NCBI RefSeq assembly: GCF_000785435.2
Contig: NZ_JTDB02000002.1
Coordinates: forward strand, 972,284-1,036,283
Direction: 5' to 3'
Length of the DNA stretch: 64,000 nucleotides
Source of the DNA: Paraburkholderia sacchari
GTDB taxonomy: Bacteria > Pseudomonadota > Gammaproteobacteria > Burkholderiales > Burkholderiaceae
Below are positions 33,076 to 43,575 of the stretch, in pieces (positions within the stretch are counted from its first letter, which is position 1; every line of letters starts with the position of its first letter). Both the position numbers and the translations under genes were made by a program. Under the pieces are notes generated by a model. That model was given only the letters and a program-made list of their open reading frames with translations. It was not told the origin of the DNA and did no database searches.

Positions 33076-34434
33076 ATGCTGAGGGCCGTCTATCGCGCGG
33101 CCTGGTGGCTGATCGCGCCGCTTGCGGTGCTGCGTCTTTTCGTTCGCTCGCGGCGCGAGCGCGGCTATCGCGAGCATATTGGCGAGCGGTTCGGTTTTGG
33201 CATCGGGCGCGTGCCCGAGGACGACGCGCCGCTCATCTGGGTGCATGCGGTGTCCGTGGGCGAGACGCGCGCGGCGCAGCCGCTCGTCGACGCGCTGCTG
33301 GCGGCGCGCCCCGACGCGCGCATCCTGCTCACGCACATGACGCCCGGCGGGCGCGCGGCGGGCGAGCAGCTATTCGGCGATCGCGTGCTGCGCTGCTATC
33401 TGCCGTACGACATGCCGCATGCCGTGCGGCGCTTCCTGCGCGCCTGGCGTCCGTCGCTCGGCCTCGTGATGGAGACCGAGGTGTGGCCGACGCTCATCGA
33501 CGAATGCAAGCACGCCGACGTGCCGCTCGTGCTCACGAACGCGCGCATGTCGGCGCGTTCGTTCAAGCGCGCGGCGAAGTTCGGCGCGCATGCGCGCGAG
33601 GTGTTCGGCGGCTTCACGCGCGTACTCGCGCAAAGCCCGGCGGATGCCGAGCGCCTCTCCGCACTGGGCGCGCGCAATGTGAGCGTGCTTGGCAATCTGA
33701 AGTTCGATATGGCGAGCCCCGCCGCGGTGGTGGCGCGCGGGCGCGACTGGCGCCGCGCGATCGGGTCGCGGCCCGTATGGGTGGCGGCGAGCACGCGCGA
33801 AGGCGAAGAGGAGTTGGTTCTGCAGGCGTTCGCGACGCTGGGTGTAGAAGACGCGCTGCTGATTCTCGTGCCGCGCCATCCGCAGCGCTTCGACGAGGTG
33901 GCCGCGCTTGTCGCGCGCAAGAATCTCAAGCTCGAGCGGCGCTCGCGATGGGTCCAGAATCCGGCTCCAAATCCGACGCCAACTGCTTCGAAGGTGGGCT
34001 CCGCCGCGCCGCATGAAGGCGTGCGCGCGTTGCCGCAGGACGTGAACGTGCTGCTTGGCGATTCGATGGGCGAGATGGGCGCGTATTACGCCGCCGCCGA
34101 TCTTGCGTTCATCGGCGGGAGCCTGTTGCCGCTCGGCGGCCAGAATCTGATCGAGGCGTGCGCGGTGGGCGTGCCCGTTTTGATCGGCCCGCACGTGTTC
34201 AACTTCACCCAGGCCACCGCCGACGCCGTGGCGGCCGGCGCGGCGCTGCAGGTTCAGGATCCCGCCGATCTCGCGCGTGCGTTGCGCGAGCTCTTCAACG
34301 ACAAGCCGCGCCGCGTGGCGATGGCCGCGGCAGCAGCGGCGTTCGCGGCGCGCCATCGTGGCGCCACGGACCGTACGGTGGATGTGCTCGCGACACTGTT
34401 GCCCGAGCATGCGTCGGCGTCGTTCGATCTCTGA
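33076..34434 (+). CDS. waaA: 3-deoxy-D-manno-octulosonic acid transferase
   Basis: A 452-residue GT30 enzyme that transfers Kdo from CMP-Kdo to lipid IVA at the inner membrane. It begins with a membrane-associated helix (YRAAWWLIAPLAVLRLF), followed by IWVHAVSVGETRAAQPLV, whose Glu is the expected catalytic base, and METEVWPTLIDECK. The C-terminal half has GGSLLPLGGQNLIEACAVGVPVLIGPHVFNF. Residues near 290-320 hold an extra Pro/Ala-rich linker (NPAPNPTPTASK). ATG 33076 with GCGGAGG upstream was preferred over an ATG 12 codons earlier. Confidence 0.95.
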   Translation: MLRAVYRAAWWLIAPLAVLRLFVRSRRERGYREHIGERFGFGIGRVPEDDAPLIWVHAVSVGETRAAQPLVDALLAARPDARILLTHMTPGGRAAGEQLFGDRVLRCYLPYDMPHAVRRFLRAWRPSLGLVMETEVWPTLIDECKHADVPLVLTNARMSARSFKRAAKFGAHAREVFGGFTRVLAQSPADAERLSALGARNVSVLGNLKFDMASPAAVVARGRDWRRAIGSRPVWVAASTREGEEELVLQAFATLGVEDALLILVPRHPQRFDEVAALVARKNLKLERRSRWVQNPAPNPTPTASKVGSAAPHEGVRALPQDVNVLLGDSMGEMGAYYAAADLAFIGGSLLPLGGQNLIEACAVGVPVLIGPHVFNFTQATADAVAAGAALQVQDPADLARALRELFNDKPRRVAMAAAAAAFAARHRGATDRTVDVLATLLPEHASASFDL

Positions 34435-34490
34435 GTTTGGTTCGGGCGGTAGCGGTTGGCGCGGTCGCCCCCCGCATTGGCCCGACAAGC

Positions 34491-35126
34491 TCAGCTCTTC
34501 AGCAACCCCTGCTTTTCAATAAACGCAATCACCTGCTCGAGGCCCTCGAGCGCCTTCAGATTGCACATCACGAACGGCCGCTCGCCGCGCATTTTCTTCG
34601 CATCCGAGGCCATCACGTCGAGGTTCGCGCCCACGAGCGGCGCGAGATCGGTCTTGTTGATGACGAGCAGGTCCGACTTCGTGATGCCGGGGCCGCCCTT
34701 GCGCGGAATTTTCTCGCCGCCCGCCACGTCGATCACGTAGATCGTGAGGTCCGAAAGTTCGGGGCTGAAGGTGGCCGCGAGGTTATCTCCGCCCGACTCG
34801 ATAAAGACGATGTCCGCGTCGGGAAAGCGCGTGAGCATCTGGTCGACGGCTTCGAGGTTGATCGACGCATCTTCGCGGATCGCCGTGTGCGGGCAGCCGC
34901 CCGTCTCCACGCCCATGATGCGCTCGGCGGGCAGGGCGCCCGCTACCGTCAGCAGGCGCTGATCTTCCTTCGTGTAGATGTCGTTGGTGATGGCGACGAG
35001 GTCGTAGCGCTCGCGCATCGCCTTGCAGAGCATTTCGAGCAGCGTGGTCTTGCCGGAGCCCACCGGGCCGCCCACGCCGACGCGCAGCGGCGGCAGTTTC
35101 TTCGTGCGTCTGGAATGCGAATTCAT
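34491..35126 (-). CDS. ureG: Urease accessory GTPase UreG
   Basis: A 211-residue SIMIBI-class GTPase that delivers nickel to urease together with UreD, UreE and UreF. The P-loop [10 protein letters not shown] is at residues 19-28, and the metal-binding CPH motif is in [15 protein letters not shown]. It has ESGGDN and NKTDLAP. It is the last gene of the ure operon. Upstream of its ATG, between ureF and ureG, is a CA/GT dinucleotide run and no clear Shine-Dalgarno sequence. Confidence 0.96.
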   Translation of the reverse strand: MNSHSRRTKKLPPLRVGVGGPVGSGKTTLLEMLCKAMRERYDLVAITNDIYTKEDQRLLTVAGALPAERIMGVETGGCPHTAIREDASINLEAVDQMLTRFPDADIVFIESGGDNLAATFSPELSDLTIYVIDVAGGEKIPRKGGPGITKSDLLVINKTDLAPLVGANLDVMASDAKKMRGERPFVMCNLKALEGLEQVIAFIEKQGLLKS

Positions 35127-35131
35127 GGTTC

Positions 35132-35150
35132 GTGTGCGTGTGTGTGTGTT
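35132..35150 (-). repeat. (CA)n dinucleotide tract just upstream of ureG
   Basis: On the minus strand a CA-repeat, with six uninterrupted units at 35138-35149 and a broken extension, ends about 6 bp before the ureG start codon. It occupies the place where a ribosome binding site would be expected. Such tracts can vary in length by slippage. Confidence 0.6.
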
Positions 35151-35161
35151 CAGTCAGGCGG

Positions 35162-35842
35162 CTAGGAGCGGAACAGCCGCGAGTATTGCGATTCGTGCCG
35201 CGCACTCAGAATGCCGAGCTGCGGCGCGAAAGTGTTGAGCGCGTCGGGCGGCGTGGCGAGCGCGCGCGCGATCGCGCTTTCGATGGCCGGCCGCAGCGCG
35301 ACCACGATGCGCTGCCCCGCGAGCTGCCCGAGCGGCACCGCCTTGAGCGCGGCGGCCACCTGGTTCTCGACCCAGCTGAACGCATAGGCCGCGAGCGCGG
35401 CGTCGGCAGACGCGTCGTGCGCGAAGGCCGCGAAGGCAAATGCGGTGGGCTGCGCGATGGGCGTCATGCGTTCGAGCGTCTCGCGTCTTGCCGCGTCGCC
35501 CCATTCGAGCTGGGCGCAAAGCTGGCGCAACGACCAGCCCATTTGCGACGTCTCGCGGCGCAATTCCGCCGATTCGCGGCTCGCGACGAATTCCTCGTTT
35601 GCTTCGATCAACGCGCGGGCGTCGTGGGTGCGCCAGCGTTCGAGCTGATGCGCGATGAACGGCAGCTCGCCAGGCGCGAGCACGTTCGCGAGGCCGCCCG
35701 CGATCCAGTGCGCGGCGTCGTCTGCGTTGGCGATGAGCCCGGCGTCGATGGCCGCTTCGAGCCCCTGCGAATAGCTGAACGCGCCGATCGGCAGCGCCGG
35801 CGACGCGAGATGCAGCAGCGCGGTGAGCTCAGCGATGTTCAT
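35162..35842 (-). CDS. ureF: Urease accessory protein UreF
   Basis: A 226-residue all-helical protein that forms the UreD-UreF-UreG complex and gates GTPase activity during nickel insertion. The family signature [16 protein letters not shown] is at residues 14-29. The start [10 protein letters not shown] overlaps the end of ureE by 14 bp; the upstream open frame through the His-rich region of ureE is not coding. ureG starts 35 bp downstream. Confidence 0.95.
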   Translation of the reverse strand: MNIAELTALLHLASPALPIGAFSYSQGLEAAIDAGLIANADDAAHWIAGGLANVLAPGELPFIAHQLERWRTHDARALIEANEEFVASRESAELRRETSQMGWSLRQLCAQLEWGDAARRETLERMTPIAQPTAFAFAAFAHDASADAALAAYAFSWVENQVAAALKAVPLGQLAGQRIVVALRPAIESAIARALATPPDALNTFAPQLGILSARHESQYSRLFRS

Positions 35843-36461
35843 GGCTGTGGTCGTGCGCGTGGCCGTCGCAATGACCGTGATCGTGGCCGCAGTCCGCGCC
35901 GTGTGCGTGGTCGCCATGGTCGTGACGGTGTGCATGGCCGTGCGCGTGCCCATGATGTTCGTCGAACACGCTTTGCGCGAGCGCGTAATCTTCGGCGAAG
36001 GTTTCGTCATGGCCATGCCGATGACCTCCGCCATAAGCGCCGGCTTCGGGCTGGAACGGCAACTCGGCGCGCTCGACCTGCGCACCCAGGCGCTTGAGCA
36101 TGTCTTCGAGCACCGGATCGGCTTCGAGCTTGAGTTCGTCGATGCCCACTTCCACGGGCGTATGGCGGTTGCCGAGGTGATACGCGGCGCGCATGAGCGT
36201 GAGGCGCTCGGGCGCGCGCACGCGCAGCACGCTTTGCGGCGCGGCGATCACGCGCACGAGGCCGCCATCGTCGGCGACCAGCATGTCGCCGTCGCGCAGC
36301 ACCGTGCCGCGCGGCAGCACCACGCCCACTTCCTCGCCCGAATCGAGCGTGGCCGCGAAGCGGCTCTTGCAGCGCGCGTCGTACGCGAGGGTGAGCGTGG
36401 GCGCGCGCTTGATCAGCACGGGCGCGAGCTTCGCGTTGAGTCGTTTGTCTATCGTGCGCAT
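35829..36461 (-). CDS. ureE: Urease accessory nickel chaperone UreE
   Basis: A 210-residue nickel metallochaperone. The N-terminal half has the UreE peptide-binding and metal-binding domains ([35 protein letters not shown]). The C-terminal 60 residues are a His/Asp/Gly-rich tail with more than 20 histidines from about residue 148 on, longer than in many UreE proteins and likely to store or buffer nickel. It overlaps ureF by 14 bp. Confidence 0.95.
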   Translation of the reverse strand: MRTIDKRLNAKLAPVLIKRAPTLTLAYDARCKSRFAATLDSGEEVGVVLPRGTVLRDGDMLVADDGGLVRVIAAPQSVLRVRAPERLTLMRAAYHLGNRHTPVEVGIDELKLEADPVLEDMLKRLGAQVERAELPFQPEAGAYGGGHRHGHDETFAEDYALAQSVFDEHHGHAHGHAHRHDHGDHAHGADCGHDHGHCDGHAHDHSHEHR

Positions 36462-36482
36462 GTCGGCTTGGCGTTTCAGGCT

Positions 36483-38213
<1,731 letters not shown>

Positions 38214-38250
38214 GTCGGAATCCTGATGAATTCGGAGGCGGGCGCAGCGC

Positions 38251-38556
38251 TCAGAGCGGGCCCATCACCTTGCCGTTGAAGCCGTAGACGGCGCGCTCGC
38301 CTGCGAATGCGACTAGCTCGACGGTGCGCTCCTGGCCGGGCTCGAAGCGCACGGCGGTGCCCGCCGCAATGTTCAGGCGAAAGCCGCGCGCGGCTTCGCG
38401 CTCGAACGCGAGCGCTTCGTTGACTTCGTAGAAGTGGTAGTGCGAGCCGACCTGCACGGGGCGGTCGCCGGTGTTCGCGACGGTGACGGTGACGGTTTCG
38501 CGGCCCGCATTGAGCTCGATTTCGCCGTCGTCGATCAGCATTTCGCCGGGGATCAT
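38251..38556 (-). CDS. ureB: Urease beta subunit
   Basis: A 101-residue structural subunit. The start [19 protein letters not shown] is the standard one for UreB; a TTG five codons earlier overlaps the ureA stop codon and is not preferred. HYHFYEVN and [12 protein letters not shown] are family motifs. It assembles with UreA and UreC into the apoenzyme. The gene begins 11 bp after ureA. Confidence 0.95.
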   Translation of the reverse strand: MIPGEMLIDDGEIELNAGRETVTVTVANTGDRPVQVGSHYHFYEVNEALAFEREAARGFRLNIAAGTAVRFEPGQERTVELVAFAGERAVYGFNGKVMGPL

Positions 38557-38567
38557 GGGCGGCACTC

Positions 38568-38870
38568 TCAAGGAATCGGATGGTGGACGGTCACGAGCTT
38601 CGTGCCGTCGGGGAAGGTGGCCTCGACCTGAATGTCGGGGATCATCTCGGGCACGCCTTCCATTACGTCGTCGCGCGTGAGCAACGTGGTGCCGTAATGC
38701 ATGACCTCGGCGACGGTCTTGCCGTCGCGGGCCGCTTCCATCAGTGCGGCGCTGATGAACGCGACCGCTTCCGGATAGTTGAGCTTGAGACCGCGCGCGC
38801 GACGCCGTTCGGCGAGCAGCGCGGCGGTGAAGATCAGGAGCTTGTCTTTCTCGCGTGGCGTGAGCTTCAT
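38568..38870 (-). CDS. ureA: Urease gamma subunit
   Basis: A 100-residue subunit with the usual length for a separate UreA. It starts [20 protein letters not shown] and ends VTVHHPIP, with [19 protein letters not shown] in the middle. A 270-bp gap follows upstream (towards ureD), so the ureABC transcript may also have its own promoter. Confidence 0.96.
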   Translation of the reverse strand: MKLTPREKDKLLIFTAALLAERRRARGLKLNYPEAVAFISAALMEAARDGKTVAEVMHYGTTLLTRDDVMEGVPEMIPDIQVEATFPDGTKLVTVHHPIP

Positions 38871-39141
38871 CGTTTTTAATAAGTTGGAACGGCTAACCGG
38901 GTGCCAACCACCGGGGCACGATCGTGCGGCGTCAGCTTACGGGAGCGAGGTTACGTACAGCTTGCAGATCGTGGGGATCAGGCAGACGTGGCGACGCAGG
39001 CATTACGCAAGGTGTATGCCAATGATGGGGCGCGTTGAATGCACCTTCGCGCGGAATGGTCGCACCGTGTTGAGGCGTCGATGCGCCTCGATGGCGCATA
39101 GGCGCGCCGATATGGTGCGTGAGAGAGGAGCCCGGCCGGAT
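38871..39141. promoter_or_regulatory. ureD-ureA intergenic region with nested palindromes
   Basis: GTGCC (38902-38906) and GGCAC (38916-38920) form an inverted repeat with 9 bp between. It partly overlaps a perfect 12-bp palindrome, GCACGATCGTGC, at 38917-38928. Both are about 30-60 bp upstream of ureA. They could be a regulator site; they do not match the NtrC consensus closely. Confidence 0.3.
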
Positions 39142-40062
39142 TCAGGTCGTCCAGAGACGCAGCGGCGCCGCCGTCACGCCGTGCACGATCGGGCGCAACT
39201 GCGTCCAGCACTGCGCGAGCGTTTGCTGCAGCGGTTCCATCGAGCGCGCGATGACGCGCACCAGCAGCACGCCTGGCACGACGCAGGTTGCGCCCGCGCG
39301 CAGCGCGTCGTCGAAGCGGAGCGTGGCCGCGAGATCTTGCGCGAGCGCCTCGTTGCAGGCCGGGCCAACGGCCCACAGCATGCCGAACGCCGGAAAGCCC
39401 GCGAGGCCCTGGGGAGCGTCGCGCAGCGGGTCGGTGGCGTCCACGAGGGCGCGTTCGAACCAGAGGAGTTGTTCCTCCGCGCCGGGTGCTGCAGCGCGCG
39501 CGACCCGCACGATCCGCATTAGCGAGCGCACCATGCCGGCCGACCAGCGCTCGCCCGCTGCCTGGCGGCCGAGTTGCATGGCGTCCCAGCCGATTGCCGT
39601 CGCGCTTTCGGCGAGCGTGAGCGAGAAGTCGAGTTCGGCGTGCGCGTGATCGAAAACGAGATTGTTCTGCGGCAGCCAGTCGAGCCTGGCGTTGGCGCCC
39701 ACGCGCAGCTTGATGCGCTGGCGCGCCACGCGCCCATTGGACTTGTACCACTTGGTGGCGCCCGGCGTGGTGAGCACGGCGTGAGCGCCGTCGCCGACAT
39801 TAACGTCGATGTCGAGCCGGTCGCCGCCCGCGATTCCCGCGGGCGGATGCACGATCACGGCATGACAGATCGCGTCGCCTTCGGGATAGAGCGGTCGTTG
39901 CACGCGCAACGGTCCCGTGTGCAGCCGGTGTGCGAGCGTCGTGCGCTCGCCGCGAAGCTCGAAGCCGAGTTCGAGTTTCGCGGCCCATTCGTGATGAATC
40001 GTGTTGCGCGAGGCGGTGCTGACGGGGCTGGCGGGCGCGGCGAGATCTTTGTGAAGCGACAT
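39142..40062 (-). CDS. ureD: Urease accessory protein UreD
   Basis: A 306-residue scaffold that binds the apo-urease and the UreF-UreG complex. Visible motifs are [32 protein letters not shown] (near 30-60), [16 protein letters not shown] and [11 protein letters not shown] (near 100). The start MSLHKDL at 40062 was chosen because the frame upstream overlaps other genes and is rich in Arg; the ribosome binding site is weak. It is the first gene of the urease operon. Confidence 0.92.
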   Translation of the reverse strand: MSLHKDLAAPASPVSTASRNTIHHEWAAKLELGFELRGERTTLAHRLHTGPLRVQRPLYPEGDAICHAVIVHPPAGIAGGDRLDIDVNVGDGAHAVLTTPGATKWYKSNGRVARQRIKLRVGANARLDWLPQNNLVFDHAHAELDFSLTLAESATAIGWDAMQLGRQAAGERWSAGMVRSLMRIVRVARAAAPGAEEQLLWFERALVDATDPLRDAPQGLAGFPAFGMLWAVGPACNEALAQDLAATLRFDDALRAGATCVVPGVLLVRVIARSMEPLQQTLAQCWTQLRPIVHGVTAAPLRLWTT

Positions 40063-40152
40063 GCTGAAAATGTGAGGCAGGTGTGGACGGCGACTGGACG
40101 CGCAGGGCAGCGCATCACGCGCCGGCCATGCTGCTTCACGGGATCGGCGGGC

Positions 40153-40179
40153 GATCAGCGGGTGATCAGCGGTGATCAG
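40153..40179 (-). promoter_or_regulatory. Three phased GATCAG direct repeats upstream of ureD
   Basis: GATCAG occurs at 40153-40158, 40164-40169 and 40174-40179, spaced 11 and 10 bp, about one helical turn apart and 90-115 bp upstream of ureD. The last copy overlaps the stop codon of the rhodanese gene. They may be a binding array for a regulator of the urease operon. Confidence 0.3.
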
Positions 40180-40499
40180 TAGGTGGGCACCTTCGGATCG
40201 ACCTGGCGCGACCACGCGTCGATGCCGCCTTGCAGGTTGAAGACCTTCGTGAAGCCGCGCGATTCGAGGAACATCGCCACCTGGGCGCTGCGCGCGCCGT
40301 GGTGGCAGACGCAGACGATCTGCGCTTCGTCGTCCAGTTCTTCGCTGCGGGCCGGAATCTGGGCCATCGGGATCGAGACGCTGCCGGCGATGCTGGCGGT
40401 CTGGATTTCCCACGGCTCGCGCACGTCGAGAAGCACGGGGGCGGCGCGCGAGGTGTCGGCGAGCCATTCGGCGAGGGCGGGAGCGGTCAGATTCTGCAT
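40176..40499 (-). CDS. Rhodanese-like sulfurtransferase domain protein
   Basis: A 107-residue single-domain rhodanese. The active-site loop CHHGAR is at residues 65-70 with the catalytic Cys65, and the start region has [10 protein letters not shown]. It is about the size of GlpE, but the CHHGxRS loop is the type often seen next to O-methyltransferase and LPS genes. [13 protein letters not shown] at 40499 is chosen; earlier residues are not conserved. The physiological sulfur donor and acceptor are unknown. Confidence 0.88.
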   Translation of the reverse strand: MQNLTAPALAEWLADTSRAAPVLLDVREPWEIQTASIAGSVSIPMAQIPARSEELDDEAQIVCVCHHGARSAQVAMFLESRGFTKVFNLQGGIDAWSRQVDPKVPTY

Positions 40500-40587
40500 G
40501 TGAGACTCATTCGTAAAAATAGGACGAGCCGCTTGTGCGGCCCGCCGGGAACACAGGGGGCTCAAAACCAGGGTTCAAAACCAGGGC

Positions 40588-41241
40588 TTAAAACTTGAAA
40601 CGCGAGGGCTGCACCGCGTTCTCGAGCGGCTCGACATACGTTTCGAACACGGTCGCGATGCGATATTGCTTCTCGTCCATGCGCGTGATGATCTGCGCTT
40701 CCATGACGGGCGCGTCGCCGACGAAAGCGGCCAGACGCCCGCCCACCTTCAATTGTTCGAGCAGCTCCTGCGGCACCACCGGCATGCCGCCCGAGACGCA
40801 GATCACGTCGTAGGGCGCATTCGCGGCCCAGCCGCGCGAGCCGTCGCCCTGCGCGACTTCGGCGTTGAGCACGCCATTTTTCACGAAGTTGGCGCGCGCG
40901 AACTCGGCGAGCTCCGGGTCGATCTCCACGGTCAGCACCTTCTGCGCGCGATGCGCGAGCAGCGCCGCCATGTAGCCCGAACCCGCGCCAATCTCGAGCA
41001 CGCTCTCGTGCTTTTTCACCGCGAGCTCCTGGAGCACGCGCGCTTCGACGCGCGGCGCCAGCATGTGCTGACCATTGGGCAGCGGCAATTCGAGGTCGGC
41101 GAACGCGAGTTCGACATAGGCCGCTGGGACGAAGTGTTCTCGCTTGACGATCGAAAGGAGATTCAGGACGTCCTGGTCGAGCACTTCCCAGGGGCGAATC
41201 TGCTGCTCGATCATGTTGAAACGCGCTTGTTCGATGTTCAT
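40588..41241 (-). CDS. PCMT-family (protein-L-isoaspartate O-methyltransferase-like) protein
   Basis: A 217-residue SAM-dependent methyltransferase of the PCMT family. SAM motif I is LEIGAGSGYMAAL (about 82-94), with VLTVEIDPELAEFAR after it. The N-terminal RFNMIEQQIRPWEVLD is typical of the alpha/beta-proteobacterial subgroup. The GQTIS-type catalytic stretch of classical PCMT reads NGQHMLAPR here, so repair of isoaspartate is uncertain. It lies 88 bp upstream of the rhodanese gene and may be co-transcribed with it. Confidence 0.85.
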   Translation of the reverse strand: MNIEQARFNMIEQQIRPWEVLDQDVLNLLSIVKREHFVPAAYVELAFADLELPLPNGQHMLAPRVEARVLQELAVKKHESVLEIGAGSGYMAALLAHRAQKVLTVEIDPELAEFARANFVKNGVLNAEVAQGDGSRGWAANAPYDVICVSGGMPVVPQELLEQLKVGGRLAAFVGDAPVMEAQIITRMDEKQYRIATVFETYVEPLENAVQPSRFKF

Positions 41242-41587
41242 GGTGACTCGGCGTTATGGTACGGATGCGGTTCGGATTCTGTGCAGATGGCCAGGCCTCG
41301 GACAACCAGCAAACACACGCTGAAAACGGTGCCAGGCAACCGCGAGATTGTACCAAAGGGCTTTCGCGTGGAGCCTTGCCGGCGGCGCTGGAAATGCGCA
41401 GGCGGATCAGTATTTGTCCTGGCTCGAACGCGTGGCGTGGCCCGTCTGGCCATTCGGATGAATTGAGCGTATTGCGTCGGACAGCGAAACTCGAAGCGTG
41501 TTTAACCCGCTTCAAAGGAATGGTATGTCTTGCGTAATACAGATGAATTACAATGCGGCTTCGAACATCACGCGAAGGAGTTGGGGG
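41242..41587. other. Divergent intergenic region between PCMT-like gene and toxin-antitoxin operon
   Basis: About 345 bp without a convincing gene. It must carry promoters in both directions. Near its right end GTAAT (41534-41538) and ATTAC (41547-41551) form an inverted repeat 37 bp before the antitoxin start, adjacent to a TACAAT -10-like element at 41549-41554, which would suit an autoregulatory operator. Confidence 0.4.
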
Positions 41588-41965
41588 ATGAGCGCAAGCG
41601 CATTGGTACAGGTCCGCATTGATCCGGCACTCAAGGAGCGCGCGTCGACGGTGCTCGAAAACATGGGGCTCACCGTTTCGGACGCGGTGCGCATCCTGCT
41701 CACGCGCGTCGCGAACGAAGGTGCTTTGCCGTTCGACTTCGCGGTCGATCCGGCCACGCATGATGCGTGGTTCCGCGCGAAGGTGCGCGAGGCGCTCGAA
41801 GATCCGCGGCCGGGCATCGACGCGGACGAGGTGGAGGCGCTTTTCGCGAGGCGGCGCGCGGCGGCAGTGGGCAACGCATCCGGGCCGGCGCGGGACGGCC
41901 AGGCCCCGCGAGCGCCTCGTGGCGGGCGGCCCCGGCTCGCGCATGCTCGCAAGAGCAAGACTTGA
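41588..41965 (+). CDS. RelB/DinJ-family antitoxin
   Basis: A 125-residue antitoxin with an N-terminal ribbon-helix-helix domain: ALVQVRIDPALKERASTVLENMGLTVSDAVRILLTRV. The central part carries AFFDFAVDPA-like residues (ALPFDFAVDPATHDAWFRAKV) that resemble the toxin-binding segment of DinJ. A basic, Arg/Pro/Ala-rich C-terminal tail of about 40 residues makes it longer than classical RelB/DinJ (about 85-95 residues). AAGGAG-TTGGGGG precedes the ATG. It overlaps the toxin gene by 4 bp. Confidence 0.88.
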   Translation: MSASALVQVRIDPALKERASTVLENMGLTVSDAVRILLTRVANEGALPFDFAVDPATHDAWFRAKVREALEDPRPGIDADEVEALFARRRAAAVGNASGPARDGQAPRAPRGGRPRLAHARKSKT

Positions 41966-42252
41966 GGCTCGAATGGTCGCCGCTCGCGCTGGCCGACCGC
42001 GAAGCGATATTCAGTTTTACCGAGGCCCGGAGCTCGCGAACAGCGGTGGTCACGGACGAGCGCATCGCAGCCTCTGTCCGGCGGCTGCGGCTCTTTCCCG
42101 AGATCGGCCGCGTTGGCCGAATGGCGGGCACGCGCGAACTGGTCGTGCAAGGCGCGCCGCTCATCGTGATCTACCGGATCGAGCGTCACACGATGATCAA
42201 GGTCTTGCGCGTGCTCCACAGCTCGCGGCGATGGCCCGCCGTTGCCGGCTAG
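41962..42252 (+). CDS. RelE/ParE-family toxin
   Basis: A 96-residue protein with the RelE/ParE toxin layout: LEWSPLALADREAIFSF at the N-terminus, then RLRLFPEIGRVGRMAGTRELVVQGAPLIVIYRI and a C-terminal IKVLRVLHSSRRWP. The pattern (P-x-x-G-R...G-T-R-E-L-V...Y-x-I) suits ParE-type toxins. Translation is best read from TTG 41962, which overlaps the antitoxin stop (TTGA), so it is coupled and probably weakly translated. The pair is a complete type II toxin-antitoxin module. Confidence 0.85.
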   Translation: MRLEWSPLALADREAIFSFTEARSSRTAVVTDERIAASVRRLRLFPEIGRVGRMAGTRELVVQGAPLIVIYRIERHTMIKVLRVLHSSRRWPAVAG

Positions 42253-42276
42253 CAAATCTACCGGCAACCAACGGCA

Positions 42277-43479
42277 TCACTGCGCGAGATACACGAACTT
42301 CCCGCCGCGTATCGTGCCCATCACGCTCGCGCGCTGGTCGAGGCCCACGTGGTCCCTTTCGCTGGTGTTGACGACGCCGTTGGGCACGACCAGTTCGTGG
42401 GCGCCTTCGAGCTCCCGGCGCAGCGCCACGCGAAACGCCTCGGTGCCGGGCTGGGCGGTCTTGAGCGCGCGCTTCACCGCATCCTCCAGGCGCGGGTAGA
42501 CGCCGGCTGCGTCGCCTGCGAACTGCGTGACCGTGCCCGGGCCGTATTTCGCCTCATAAGCGTCGACGAATGCGAGCGCGGCCTTGTGCGCCGGGTGGTC
42601 CGCCGGCAGCGTGCGCGCGACCACCACGGGCTGCGTCGGGAACAGCGTGCCTTCCACGTCCTTGCCGCCAAGCTTGATGAACTCAGGCGTGGCGATGCCA
42701 TGCGTCTGATAGATCGCGCCCTTGTAGCCGCGCTCGACCAGCGTGCGCTGCGGCAGCACCGTAGGCGTGCCCGCGCCGGCGATCAGCACGGCGTCGGGTT
42801 TCGCGGCTATCAGCTTGAGGATCTGGCCGGTCACGCTGGCGTCGGTACGGTTAAAGCGCTCGGTCGCCACGATCTGGATGTTGCGGTCCTTCGCGAACTT
42901 CGTGAACTCGTTGAGCCAGCTGTCGCCGTAGCTGTCGGCAAAACCGATGAAGCCCACCGTCTTCACGCCGTGCGCCACCATGTTGCGCGTCATCACATCG
43001 GCCATGGCGGCGTCCGTCTGCGCCATCTTGAAGGCCCACACGCGCGCGCCTTGCTGCGGCTCAACCACCGAGCCTGAGCCTACCAGCGTGATCATCGGCG
43101 TCTTGGCTTCGGCCACGGGATCGAGCGCGGCGAGCGCGGCCGGCGTGATGTTCGGCCCGACGATCACGTCGACGTGATCCTCGTTGATGAGCTTGCGGAT
43201 GTTGCGCACCGCCGCGCCGGGGTCGGAGCCGTCGTCGAGCACGATGTAGTCGGTCTTCTGGCCAGCGATTTCAGCGGGCCACATCAGCATGGCGTTCTTG
43301 CTCGTGATGCCGATGGCCGCGGCGGGGCCGGTGCTCGACAGATCGATGCCGACCTTGAGGTCGGCGTGCGCAGCGGGGGCGAACGCGGCAGTGGCAAGCG
43401 CGGCGGCCGCCGCGAGCGGGCGCAGCGAGACCAGCGGCGAAAAACTCAGGAACGAATTCAGGCGCGATTGCAGCTTCAT
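42277..43479 (-). CDS. ABC transporter substrate-binding protein (branched-chain amino acid type)
   Basis: A 400-residue periplasmic binding protein of the LivJ/Peripla_BP_6 type. The signal peptide ends near APAAHA-DL (residue 39). The mature chain starts DLKVGIDLSSTGPAAAIG, and DGSDPGAAVRNIRKLINEDHVDVIVGP is the ligand-binding lobe signature. No permease or ATPase gene adjoins it, so it is an orphan subunit whose partners lie elsewhere. The substrate could be an amino acid, an amide or an aromatic acid. Confidence 0.88.
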   Translation of the reverse strand: MKLQSRLNSFLSFSPLVSLRPLAAAAALATAAFAPAAHADLKVGIDLSSTGPAAAIGITSKNAMLMWPAEIAGQKTDYIVLDDGSDPGAAVRNIRKLINEDHVDVIVGPNITPAALAALDPVAEAKTPMITLVGSGSVVEPQQGARVWAFKMAQTDAAMADVMTRNMVAHGVKTVGFIGFADSYGDSWLNEFTKFAKDRNIQIVATERFNRTDASVTGQILKLIAAKPDAVLIAGAGTPTVLPQRTLVERGYKGAIYQTHGIATPEFIKLGGKDVEGTLFPTQPVVVARTLPADHPAHKAALAFVDAYEAKYGPGTVTQFAGDAAGVYPRLEDAVKRALKTAQPGTEAFRVALRRELEGAHELVVPNGVVNTSERDHVGLDQRASVMGTIRGGKFVYLAQ

Positions 43480-43575
43480 GCGATGGGTCTCCAGGAGGAT
43501 ATGAAGCGAGAAGTGTTGTTGTAGTGTTGTTGCGTCGTGGTTTCTTCCGGCGCCCGCACCGTGACGGTGGGCAAA

